NCBI GenBank assembly: GCA_014526335.1
Contig: JACTAT010000027.1
Coordinates: 2,026,416-2,090,415, forward strand
Source of the DNA: Chrysaora quinquecirrha
Taxonomy: Eukaryota > Cnidaria > Scyphozoa > Semaeostomeae > Pelagiidae
Direction: 5' to 3'
DNA length: 64,000 bases
Part shown: positions 42,601-51,205 of the stretch, piece after piece
Numbering within the stretch: the stretch's first letter is position 1
Layout of the letters: the number at the start of each line of letters is the position of its first letter
The notes under the pieces: model-generated
Seen by the model: the letters and a program-made list of their open reading frames with translations, nothing else
Told to the model about the DNA's origin: nothing
Databases searched by the model: none
Program-made: the position numbers and the translations under genes

Positions 42601-42914
42601 CAACGACCGAAGTTGCCGACGTTTTCCCGACAGCCAGAATAGACGAGGTGTCAAACCCCAAAAAACCCCCGTAGGTACAGCCCTGCACCCCGTTTTAAAA
42701 GAAGGCCAATAGCCTTCATAGTTAATCAAGGTTATTATGGATTAAGATATCTGGCTGAATTTCATGGTTATAAAGAGTTCTGAATTTTTTTTTTCAGCTT
42801 TATGTGGATTTGGTTGTGAAGAATCCAGTCAGTGAAATTGGAGAGCCTGTAGAATCTGAATTATTTTGCTCTAAACTGAACTCTTATATTCAATCCTTAC
42901 CAGTCTTTGCTTGA
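39653..42914 (+). CDS. TRAPPC1: TRAPPC1 (Bet5) - trafficking protein particle complex subunit 1, 3' exons
   Basis: Three exons join in frame: 39653-39723 (EFKLMYGMLFSLKSFVSRLS...), 40202-40340 (KDNFLNYKTSRYKLHFYE, then TPTGLKILMNTDVS...) and 42798-42914 (LYVDLVVKNPVSEIG... to SLPVFA and stop TGA 42912-42914). These follow the conserved TRAPPC1/Bet5 order: LMYGMLFS, SRYKLH-YETPTG, MNTD, LYVELVVKNP, SELF, SLP-F. The protein is a longin-fold core subunit of TRAPP, the guanine-exchange complex for Rab1 in ER-Golgi traffic. Intron phases are 2 and 0. The first ~35 codons (normally MxVxNLYxFDRNG...KKQAG) were not found upstream and may lie in a distant exon, so the gene model is 5'-incomplete. The 2.4-kb intron 40341-42797 is filled with repeats, including a Penelope-type fragment. 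Confidence 0.85.
40446..40691. mobile_element. Palindrome-ended repeat in the TRAPPC1 intron
   Basis: GTGGGAGGTGGGGGGTGACAGCT at the left pairs with AGCTGTCACCCTCCACT at the right, allowing for small indels. The interior has repeated GGTACA motifs. Confidence 0.5.
41163..41339. mobile_element. 177-bp hairpin MITE in the TRAPPC1 intron
   Basis: TGAGCAAATTGAGCCCCTAA...GGGGGGTCCAGT...GGGGTCCC is mirrored almost perfectly on the right (arms about 60 bp). Its central loop is about 55 bp. No coding. Confidence 0.8.
41385..41530 (+). repeat. Dispersed repeat family, copy 3 (degraded)
   Basis: Retains the order AAGCTTTTTTCATCCGACA, CAACAACAGAC, GAAACTCACCAGTCAG and TCGACACCAATTTGG of the family. 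Confidence 0.5.
41605..41880 (-). repeat. Dispersed repeat family, copy 4 (inverted)
   Basis: Reverse complement shows GCCTGACACAGCTCAAAGTA, CAGAAACAGACCAAAACAAC, CCCAGATGAGGATCAAAACG and TTGCATTGTGCTTTC. Confidence 0.65.
42227..42393 (+). pseudogene. GIY-YIG endonuclease fragment of a Penelope-like element
   Basis: Reads EQPPRGSKQQSSLKYDSAI, GQHLLDNPNCAENYSEDCF and KIIGKARSLFHLGVLE. The pattern S-x-I-x-x-HL...C...F-x-I/L...F...LE is the C-terminal GIY-YIG region of animal Penelope-type and related retroelements. Only ~55 codons remain, in the last TRAPPC1 intron. Confidence 0.6.
42345..42490 (-). repeat. Second copy of the 36835 repeat, interrupting a Penelope-type fragment
   Basis: Reverse complement carries CCCCTAAGTGAAACAAAGAT and CTTTTGGTTTTGATGTGGAC. 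It overlaps the 3' edge of the GIY-YIG fragment, suggesting insertion or shared element structure. Confidence 0.6.
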
Positions 42915-43239
42915 GTAGCTAATTGAAATTAACGCTTAGTCCTTTCTAACCATAAGCATGTCTGTATATATTCTTTAATGTATCTCTTTCGTAAATTTTG
43001 GTTTTTTGTTGTTTAATTATCTGAACAAATTTGCTGACAATGAATGCAGCATTTTCAGAATTTATAGACCTTACACGCCAAAAGCAGTCTATTGTTGTTA
43101 TTCATATAGTCATTATCTCAATCTCATCCTTATTATTTTTCTGCCCGAGTTTGAAATGTCCGTAGTAGGGCAGTGCTTAGCAACGAGTTTAGACCACGGC
43201 CTAGCCTTAGAAACGGAAAACCAACCGGACAAACGGGAG

Positions 43240-44868
43240 ATGACTTGGCAGTCAATTTTGGACGAGAGACTTCTTCGATATGACAGTATTACAAGAGCAG
43301 CTATTTTCGGAAGAGATGGTGCATGTTATGCTTCTTCCTCTGATTTGACGGTAGGTAGAGCGATGGTACAACCTTTCCTGCGGTCATTGTTTCTTTTCAT
43401 GAGCGTTTGTGAAGTATAAATAAGGCCTAGGCCATGTAGGAATTATGGCGGGAAACCGCAGCTTTGCCTCTTTACACAATTACTCTAACTTTTATCTATT
43501 TCGCTGGTGGTGCCGTTCCAATATTATTCCCTCTGGTCCAAAGTATTGAATTGCATTAGTTCCAAAATGTTTCAGATTGCATGAAGAAACTGCCAAGTGT
43601 AAATTGTTTCACTTGACATTGCCGTGAAATTTCATAAAAATATGCAGAACATAACATATGAGATTGAAAAATTATCCAGTCCCATTTATACAAATGCATT
43701 TAGAGTGAACTTTCTATCTGAGCATTATTTCCACTAAAATTTTGGTACCTTATTGTTGCTCAACTTACTATATATTTTAAGTCTGTTCCAAGACATAGTC
43801 CACAATCCTTTTTTGAAATACACACATTTATATAGACACACACTACTGTATTGAAACTAAAGCTTTTGAACTAGCCTTGGTACCCACCGATGTCAGGTTG
43901 AATTTTTCAAAAGTTTCTGTAGTGAAATTTGAACGAATATCAACGAATTTGCATCCCATTGATTTATATGACGGCATCCTGATTAGTATTACAGTCTTCT
44001 GATTTATATGACGTCACAATGGTTTCTAGAAGTCCAATATTACAAAGATGATAGCAGCTCCAGCGTTTTTTTAATATTGGTGCTTTGTCAAGTAACTCAA
44101 GAAAGTTTTCATTTTGAATTAAAAACCTCTGTCAAGGGTATTGGTCAAAAATTACCCAACAATAAAACTTTTAGTTTTATGCCTGAGTTAGGTTTCTTAT
44201 AAAAATAGCTTCTTAGCTCAGTCTATAGCTGGGGCTAAACTAGGAGACAATGTCGCATGCGATATTGCATTCAACATGTCTCCCTAGATGGCTAACAATA
44301 GAGTGACAAGCAAGCAACAGGCATCCCATAGTCATTTGCATGTGGCCGAGACAAGAAATGTTTCTGTTGTCTCCCAGAAACATTGGTGTGTCTCTTGCTA
44401 AAAATTCTGTCTCACACTACAAAGTTTCTGAGGCGGCTAAACTGGGAGACACCGAGGAGACATCAATGTCTGGCACAACATGTCTCCTAGCTTAGCCAGG
44501 CCTTTAGACTTGCCTAGATGATTATATTCCATAGTTATGGTTATACATGTTTCTCCTCTGGCATTTGCCATCTGATAAAAATTTCTGATTTCTAGATTCA
44601 TTTATCAGAAATCAAAGCGCTGGATAAAGGAATTTCTATGGATCCATCAATCTTATACAATGGTATTTCAATAGCTGGAGAGAGATATAATTATCTTGGT
44701 TGTGAACCTGGTTTCTCTGTTTTCTGTTCTTTAGATAAATCTGGCTTCATAATCATAAGAACTAACAAATGTATGATTCTAGCTGAATATGCTAATGAGA
44801 GTCAGTCTGGACATTGTTATGCTGTGTTAGGAAAACTTGCAGAAAAACTAAAAATTCATGAATTCTAA
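43240..44868 (+). CDS. PFN: Profilin (two exons, complete)
   Basis: Exon 1 is 43240-43350 (MTWQSILDERL ... AAIFGRDGACYASSSDLT), with donor GTAGGT. Exon 2 is 44596-44868 (IHLSEIKALDKGI ... YNGISIAGERYNYLG ... LAEKLKIHEF, stop TAA), with acceptor TTTCTAG. The join is phase 0 and gives 127 residues, the usual profilin length. The N-terminal Trp, A-x-I-x-G-x-DG, S/EI..L..G, NGI.I.GE.Y and the C-terminal LA..L helix are all profilin landmarks. Profilin binds G-actin and poly-proline ligands and promotes actin assembly in the cytoplasm. The frame is open upstream of the ATG, but the Met followed by TWQ fits the family start. AATAAA signals lie at 45203 and 45235. The intron contains a palindromic MITE (44233-44497). 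It sits 325 bp after TRAPPC1 on the same strand. Confidence 0.9.
44233..44497. mobile_element. 265-bp MITE in the profilin intron
   Basis: Ends GGCTAAACTAGGAGACA and TGTCTCCTAGCTTAGCC are inverted repeats of each other with one to two mismatches. GGGAGACA motifs recur inside. Confidence 0.75.
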
Positions 44869-46411
44869 TTCAGTTTTGTATAGCCAAGTTTAGTTTTACC
44901 CTTTCAAATTTTGACTTGAAGTGCCTTTGGACTAGGACAGTTCCTCTGTACTGCAACGTACAGTTTCAAGTTGAAAGCTAACTTTGAAATTGATTTTAAA
45001 AATCCATTTGACCATTTCAGTTGTATTGGCTATTGTGATTATAACTGACAAAGCTATATACAGCTTCTTCGTATTGGTTTCTCTATATTGATGTACAACT
45101 CATTTGACTCCTTTGAGACTTAGAAACTGTCCTCTCAATGAAACCCAATTAAAACCTTGTTTGATTTGCACTTATAAATATTAAACTTGAAGTGACTCTG
45201 AGAATAAAGACTATTGATCCAAACTGCAACATACAATAAAGTTGACAAATAACCTGATTCACATGCAAAACAGGAAATGGGTAATGCAGCTTTGATGACT
45301 TAAACCTGCAATAATAACTTTATTTAATGGTTAGAGCAATTCAGTGCTGACACATGAGTCTGAATTGATATTTTCCATAGAAATTTTATTTTATAAATAA
45401 CTAGTATACATTTGAAGGATAAAGCATTTCCTTTCAAGCGACCAACCGTACTGTTTGCGGGCGTGGAAGAAGAGCAGTCATGGATTATTACATGTTTGCA
45501 TTTTGCTATTCAATTTTGATATGGTAAATATTATGTATGAATTTTCTGAAAGGTCAATTTCGTATATAATTGTTTATTTCAAAATACTTTTTAGAATAAA
45601 CTTAAAGACCTGATTTCAACAGAGTGGGGAGCATTTCTCGCCTCTAGTATATCTCCAATTCTGCTCTCTGTGGAACCAAAACCCCATCCCAAAATTGATT
45701 CACTTCCTAAAATTTATCTCGCTTTGATACCGCAAAAGTTTCATTGATGAATATTTGATGGCGTGAGCATCACATAGCTATATACGGAAACTACTTGGTT
45801 ATTACCATTGCTTCTTAATTGCAAAATTTTATACACCAAATGGTTGCTTTTTGATGAGATCTTACAATCGTAAGTCATAGTTTATGGGAAAAGTTGGGTT
45901 ACACATAAGTTGTGTTTAGCATATATCGTCATATTCACATATATTTTTATATCTAGTTTGCTCGTTCTTATCGCTAACCATGTCAGGTAACATCCGTTGC
46001 ACTCCTGCATTGCAACATTGCATGCTACCCAAGTAGGTAATTCCCGCATCATCATGACAAGTATTATCTTATTGGTTGATTATTACAATCATGGACAAAA
46101 TATATCCGGACTTTATGTACTACAAAGAAATGTCCTTGCAAAACACGATTCCCCCTTCCCCCACAGGTCAATGTTGACATTTATTGTGAACTGTGTGTCT
46201 GATCGAATCTCCCATCATTTCCTAACATTTTCACACATTCAACATTGATTTTTTTGGGGGAAAGGGGGCAGCTGATCCCAAATTGTGGAAATTCCAGTAA
46301 TTGTTGTCCAAGATTGTAGATTCTTCATTCCTTATATAGCTAGGTTTTCTTATCATCTTAGTTTAGTGATTCATACCTTATATGAACAAATCATTGTAAA
46401 TAGTCGACTTA
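44869..46411. other. Profilin 3' flank and intergenic DNA
   Basis: Apart from the two AATAAA signals listed separately, I see only AT-rich sequence with short unrelated frames. Confidence 0.5.
45203..45240 (+). terminator. Candidate polyadenylation signals for profilin
   Basis: Two AATAAA hexamers (45203-45208 and 45235-45240) lie about 340 bp after the profilin stop in otherwise featureless AT-rich sequence. They are plausible poly(A) signals, inferred from position only. Confidence 0.4.
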
Positions 46412-46770
46412 CACTCTTTTTTTAGAAGAACCAGGAAATTTCGATTAAGGCTGGCTGTTCTTAAGTTTTTGCCTGTTTTGAGCCTGAAATGTTCTTAATT
46501 TGTTCTTAATTCCTTGGTTACTTATGCAACAATATTGTTCAGTGAATGTCTGTAGTGGTACTAGGTTTGTTTTTCAAAATGGAGCATGTCTGTCCATTTC
46601 TTTGTTTGCTTGCTTTTTACGTTCAGTCTAGCTGTCTTACTCTCATATTTAGCTGAAATTCTTACGGCTTATGAAAATGCCCAGCCTCAGCTTGTTCTTA
46701 TTTTGTTCTTAAAATCTGGGCAAAATCCAGGCTCGTGTTCTTATAAAATTGTTCTTATATAAAAAGAGTG
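46412..46770. mobile_element. TA-flanked MITE of the TTCTTAA-rich family
   Basis: A 359-bp element with ends CACTCTTTTTTTAGAAGAAC / GTTCTTATATAAAAAGAGTG and TA on both sides. It has the same family features as 14510-14905, with GTTCTTAA motifs inside. Confidence 0.75.
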
Positions 46771-47574
46771 TAGTTTAAGTGCAGTATTTGTAGATTTTCG
46801 TAGTAGTTTGTTAGAAATTTGGAGACTCAGAGATTAAGTAATGAGACTGAGAGTTGGTTAAGAACTCAACGACGTAAAACAAAGTTCTCTCGTTTCTTGC
46901 GGCACGCAGGGCAGGACCATGATTATTTGTAGTTAGTTTAGTTCCATGGTATCTCTTTAAATTTAACTTTTTAATCCATATTAAAGTTCCAGCTGTTGCC
47001 AGCTCCTTAACTTCTAAGCTAAGACAGCCTTCAAATGAGACTCGAACTGAAACTCATGCTGACCTGAAATGTCAGGCTTGTTTGTGAGTTGTTGATTTAA
47101 CTTTAGTTCACATCATTATATTTCACTTCGGGTTATTTGACGCGAAAAAAATTTGAAGACCAAATATTCCTTCATTTTGAATTCAGTTTGCCCCGTGGAC
47201 ATGGAAAAATTGTGTTCATGTGGAAAATTAACGACCTCACGCTGACTTCAAATCTCAGGTTTGTCTGAAATGCTGAATTGAGTTCAGGTCGAATTGAGTT
47301 TTATTTCACCTTACTGTATGAGATGTGAACACGATAAGAGATTGGACGAGACAGCAAATTCAACTTCAGGTCGTTGTGAGTTTCATTCAAAACGGTCTGA
47401 AACTGTATAATAAGCCCGTCTAAAATTGTGTTGAAAAATAAGACTCGAGGACGTAAACATCCCCTATATGAATTCCAATGAAAAGGAAAAAAGCTGTATT
47501 TGATGCGAAAGTTTTTTCCGGTTAATCAAAGAAGTAATATATCGCTGTTCGTGTTGGGGCGGTAGCTTTATCAC
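46771..47574. other. Intergenic stretch without recognised features
   Basis: AT-rich, no frame longer than 60 codons, no repeat structure seen. Confidence 0.5.
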
Positions 47575-47850
47575 AAACAAATTTGCCGTTTTGGACTGCA
47601 AATGTTTTTCTTCAACATCTAAAATTAATGAGTACTCCCCTAATTAACATTAAAGTGCACTCATAAATTTTTTAGAAACTTAATCAGTTTCTCGTATTTA
47701 TTATTTCACATAATAAGAATAAACAATTGAAAACAGCAGTTGTCAGTCGAAAAGGTTGGGACTGAGTGAATTGGAAAATGCCGTTAACAGTGATTGGCTG
47801 GCCACCTTGACAACTTGACAGCACGATTTCAATCTTTGGCGACCGCCCTT
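47575..47850 (+). repeat. Copy A of a duplicated segment found upstream of the GPCR
   Basis: Aligns with 49315-49590. Landmarks are CTCGTATTTATTATTTCA, then TGATTGGCTGGCCACCTTGA and CAACTTGACAGCAC. The offset is exactly 1740 bp at TGATTGGCTGG. An inverted CCAAT box lies in the most conserved part. No receptor sequence follows copy A. Confidence 0.75.
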
Positions 47851-47994
47851 ACACGAGATTGCAGTGTCCACAATTTAAGAAACCTTCAAATGTCAAGTGC
47901 TTAATAAAAATTCTTTTGTAGGTTTTGCAGTTCTTTTTGTAGGCCATGCATATTGAAAACTTGTTGAAAGCTGTTAACACCCGGGGTAATGTCT

Positions 47995-48735
47995 GTGCAG
48001 TACAGTGGAGGCTGTGCAGTACAGTGGAGGCTGTTCAGTACAGTGGAGGGATAACATGATGCGTGTGGGGGGATAACATTGAGTACAGTGGAGGCTGTTC
48101 AGTACAGCGGAGGGATAACATTGAGTACAGTGGAGGTTGTGCAGTGCAGTGGAGGAGTGGAGGGATAACATCAGTACAGTGGAGGGATAACATGATGCAT
48201 GTGGGGGGATAACATCAGTACCGTGGAGGCTGTTCAGTAGTGTGGAGGGATAACATCAGTACGGTGGAGGGATAACATGATGCGTGTGGGGGGATAACAT
48301 TGAGTACAGTGGAGGCTGTTCAGTACAGCGGAGGGATAACATCAGTACAGTGGAGGCTGTTCAGTACTGTGGAGGGATAACATCAGTACAGTGGAGGGAT
48401 AACATGATGCATGTGGGGGGATAACATCAGTACAGTGGAGGCTGTTCAGTACTGTGGAGGGATAACGTCAGTACAGTGGAGGGATAACATGATGCGTGTG
48501 GGGGGATAACATTGAGTACAGTGGAGGCTGTTCAGTACAGCGGAGGGATAACATCAGTACAGTGGAGGCTGTTCAGTACAGCGAAGGGATAACATCAGTA
48601 CAGTGGAGGTTGTGCAGTACAGTGGAGGGATAACATCAGTACAGTGGAGGGATAACATGATGCATGTGGGGGGATAGCATCAGTACAGTGGAGGCTGTTC
48701 AGTACTGTGGAGGGATAACATCAGTACAGTGGAGG
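47995..48735. repeat. GTACAGTGGAGG / GGGATAACAT minisatellite
   Basis: About 740 bp of mixed short modules: CAGTACAGTGGAGG, CTGTTCAGTACAG, GGGATAACATCAG and GATGCGTGTGGGGGG. They recur in several orders, giving a higher-order period near 180 bp. The minus-strand frame over it is an artefact. Confidence 0.9.
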
Positions 48736-48851
48736 TTATAGCGCCATCGTGCTGCTGTCCACAAGCTATTTCGTTGTGTTGTTTTATTGACTGAGAAATG
48801 AAGGAGGCCTTTTGTTCTTTCTTGTCTGAAGTTATGCCAAGATAAACATAA

Positions 48852-49011
48852 ATGGATGCAGAATATAAATCCTTTTTGCTTGAAGCTCCCTCAAAAAGCA
48901 GTAGCCCGAAAAGCTACTTTGATTGTTATTTAGAAAGTTTGGAAGCTTGCCTAGTTTTGGAGAAGTTGAAAGATGATGGAGATCTTGATGAAGATCTTTC
49001 CAAAAAAGATC
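48852..49011 (+). CDS. Possible first coding exon of an unidentified gene
   Basis: An ATG at 48852 opens a frame MDAEYKSFLLEAPSKSS...YFDCYLESLEACLVLEKLK... rich in Glu/Asp/Lys. A good donor (GTAAGG) at 49012 would end it after an SKKD tail. I recognise no family. The exon begins about 115 bp after a minisatellite and sits between two copies of a ~280-bp duplicated segment. It has the composition of real coding sequence (charged, helical) and no repeat content, unlike the neighbouring open frames. No partner exon was found before the GPCR gene, so it may be a relic or a chance frame. Confidence 0.3.
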
Positions 49012-49314
49012 GTAAGGATGGAGAAGCAATTATCTCAGTTTTCACTAAAAATATCCCATATAGCCTTTATCTTGTCTGGAATTATCCCTTTGATATTTTC
49101 TGGAAATATCCCATTTCCTTTAATACCCTAATGGAGCCTCATATAACTTTCTTATATCTAACTACTTTGAAGCAGAAAGTAAAAATAGTTGAGTAAACTC
49201 TCTGTAATGCATTTAAAATAATCGCTAGGTCGGTTCCTAAAATGGAAAAGGCTCCATTAATCAAAGAACATATATAACTTTCTTCGCGTAAGGACGGTAA
49301 TATTATCGCAAAGA

Positions 49315-49590
49315 AAATTCCCGATTTTCACTGCAAATTTACTTGGAAAACTAAAATTAACGAGTTTTACCCAAATTAAAATTTTAAATCACGTCTTGTC
49401 TTAATTAGTTTTATTTAAAACCAATTAGTTGCTCGTATTTATTATTTCAAGTAAATGAAAATAAATAATACAAAACAGCTGCCGACATTAGAAGATTGGA
49501 ACTGAGTAAATTGAAAACAACCGTTGACTGTGATTGGCTGGCCACCTTGACAACTTGACAGCACGGTTTCAATTTCTAGCTACCATCTTG
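49315..49590 (+). promoter_or_regulatory. Copy B of the duplicated segment; candidate GPCR promoter
   Basis: Same landmarks as copy A. It ends about 255 bp before the GPCR ATG. The best conserved block is around the inverted CCAAT box (TGATTGGCTGGCC). Promoter role is inferred from position and conservation. Confidence 0.4.
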
Positions 49591-49845
49591 ACAAGAAAGT
49601 GCAGTTGCCAGCTGCATCACTCTGCATTTGACCAAGACAACAGCAGCACTGCGTATGGATTTCTGAAATCACTCCTAAAAGTTAGCTGTCAACTTGAAAC
49701 TGTACGATGCAGTACAGAGGATTATCCTTGTCATAAGTCACTTCAATCTCTCTACTTTGTAAGTGGAATTTCACAAGCCAAAATTTGGTTCAGGAAAAGG
49801 AAAAAGTTCTCAATCTCCGACAAGTTCTGTAATATTGATGCAAAC

Positions 49846-50673
49846 ATGAATGAGATATATATAGCTCTTTCAGTCATAATCGCAATAGTCAATGCAGCCG
49901 AAATAATTCTTATATGCAGAACAATCAAAATAATCAAAGCATGCGAACAGTGGCTGTTAAGTCTGTCTGTAGCTGATTTGCTAGTTGGAATTTCAATGAT
50001 CGTATGGAAATCAGTACAGCAAGTTTGGACAAAAACAGAGAAAGGAGAAAATGAAACAAGTGACAGCATGGCATCACTGGCATTTTACTTCTCAATGCTG
50101 TCTTCTATTTTTCATGTATTTGGTATGACATGTGATCGTTTCTTTGCTGTCATCAAACCATTTCAACATAGAGTCATAATGACTAAAACACTGACAATAA
50201 AACTGCTTGTTGGTATTTGGTTTCTCTGCTTGGCTGTTTTACTCCCCATTGCCATCCTTGGCCAGCAAAAAGCCTTTAAAAAGGTAATTTGCTACGTCAT
50301 CCCTGGTATTTCAGGTCTTATGGTTATTGCATATGCCTTCATCGTGTACAGAAACACTGTATATCGTCGTAAAAACCAATCCACAATGAATGCCCAGTCT
50401 GCTGCTCAACGAAAGAACGAGTATCATTTGATTTTTATGTGCCTCGCCATTACCCTGTCGTTTCTTGCTTTGAATTTGCCATCTGCCTCACGGGTTATTG
50501 CTCGCAAAGATACAAGCCACACAAAAGCCCTATTGCTCTCTAATTCCTTAACCAATCCGATCATTTATTTTTTCTGGAAATACGCAGAAAGAAGATTGAA
50601 CAAAGGCAGGGGTCAGGTTAACCTTAAAGCAGTAGGATCAGGTAGCAGCAACACCGTAGACAGTCAACTGTAA
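49846..50673 (+). CDS. Rhodopsin-class (class A) G protein-coupled receptor, intronless
   Basis: This is a 275-residue receptor with seven hydrophobic segments. TM1 starts right after the initiator (IYIALSVIIAIVNAAEIIL). TM2 has LSLSVADLLVG (Asp 2.50). TM3 ends CDRFFAV in place of DRY plus AV. TM4 has the Trp (GIWFLCLAVLLPIAIL), and TM5 leads to a basic loop. TM6 has FLALNLP, with no CWxP. TM7 has SNSLTNPIIYFFWKYAE (NPxxY), and a short tail follows. No Cys is visible at the TM3 top, so the usual TM3-ECL2 disulfide may be absent. An N-glycosylation site (NET) lies in ECL1. The frame is open upstream to 49534, but the only ATG before TM1 is at 49846; the upstream part lies in a duplicated non-coding segment. 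A single coding exon and short termini are typical of expanded invertebrate orphan receptor families. Ligand unknown. Confidence 0.85.
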   Translation: MNEIYIALSVIIAIVNAAEIILICRTIKIIKACEQWLLSLSVADLLVGISMIVWKSVQQVWTKTEKGENETSDSMASLAFYFSMLSSIFHVFGMTCDRFFAVIKPFQHRVIMTKTLTIKLLVGIWFLCLAVLLPIAILGQQKAFKKVICYVIPGISGLMVIAYAFIVYRNTVYRRKNQSTMNAQSAAQRKNEYHLIFMCLAITLSFLALNLPSASRVIARKDTSHTKALLLSNSLTNPIIYFFWKYAERRLNKGRGQVNLKAVGSGSSNTVDSQL

Positions 50674-51205
50674 CCTGGCAACAGACCAACGTGATCTGCA
50701 TCTGGCAACAGACCAATAGAACACAAGGGACGGGTCATTATTTTGAATTAAACACACACGTTCCATCTTTAACTCATTCAGATAATTTGCGTGATTCCTG
50801 TTCGATTAACTAAGTATTTTTGTTTCTTATCATACATTATATAGGTATATATATATAGGTATAGATATATATTTATTTATGTTCATGAACATTATATGTG
50901 TAAAAAATTATTGAAACAAACTAGTAAAACCAGCCATAGCATTTAACCAATTAGAGCTAACACTTATGATGTTGTATAACGAATCACTGCTGTAGATGTC
51001 GTAGATCTGTGGCTGTTTCAGATGAAATGTAATTTATGTACCACAATTAAAAGTGTTCCTGTGCTGTGCCGCGCAGTGCTGTTTCACAGTAGTATTGCCA
51101 TAGCGGCGGACGCGCATAGAGAGAGAGAGAATTAAAAGTGTGGGAAAATAGCAAAAATGAACTGAAGATTTAGTATGTAGTTAGCAACAAAATGGTCATG
51201 CAGTA
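50674..51205. other. GPCR 3' flank
   Basis: Contains a (TA/TAGG) run at 50841-50880 and a short (GA)n at 51117-51130. No gene seen before the 87-bp array. Confidence 0.5.

Noticed and set aside
47974..48171. Cys/His/Leu-rich minus-strand frame
   Set aside because: It is the minisatellite of GTACAGTGGAGG units read on the other strand.
49534..49845. GPCR N-terminal extension of 104 residues
   Set aside because: It has no ATG, lies in a duplicated non-coding segment and shows no signal peptide; the ATG at 49846 starts just before TM1.
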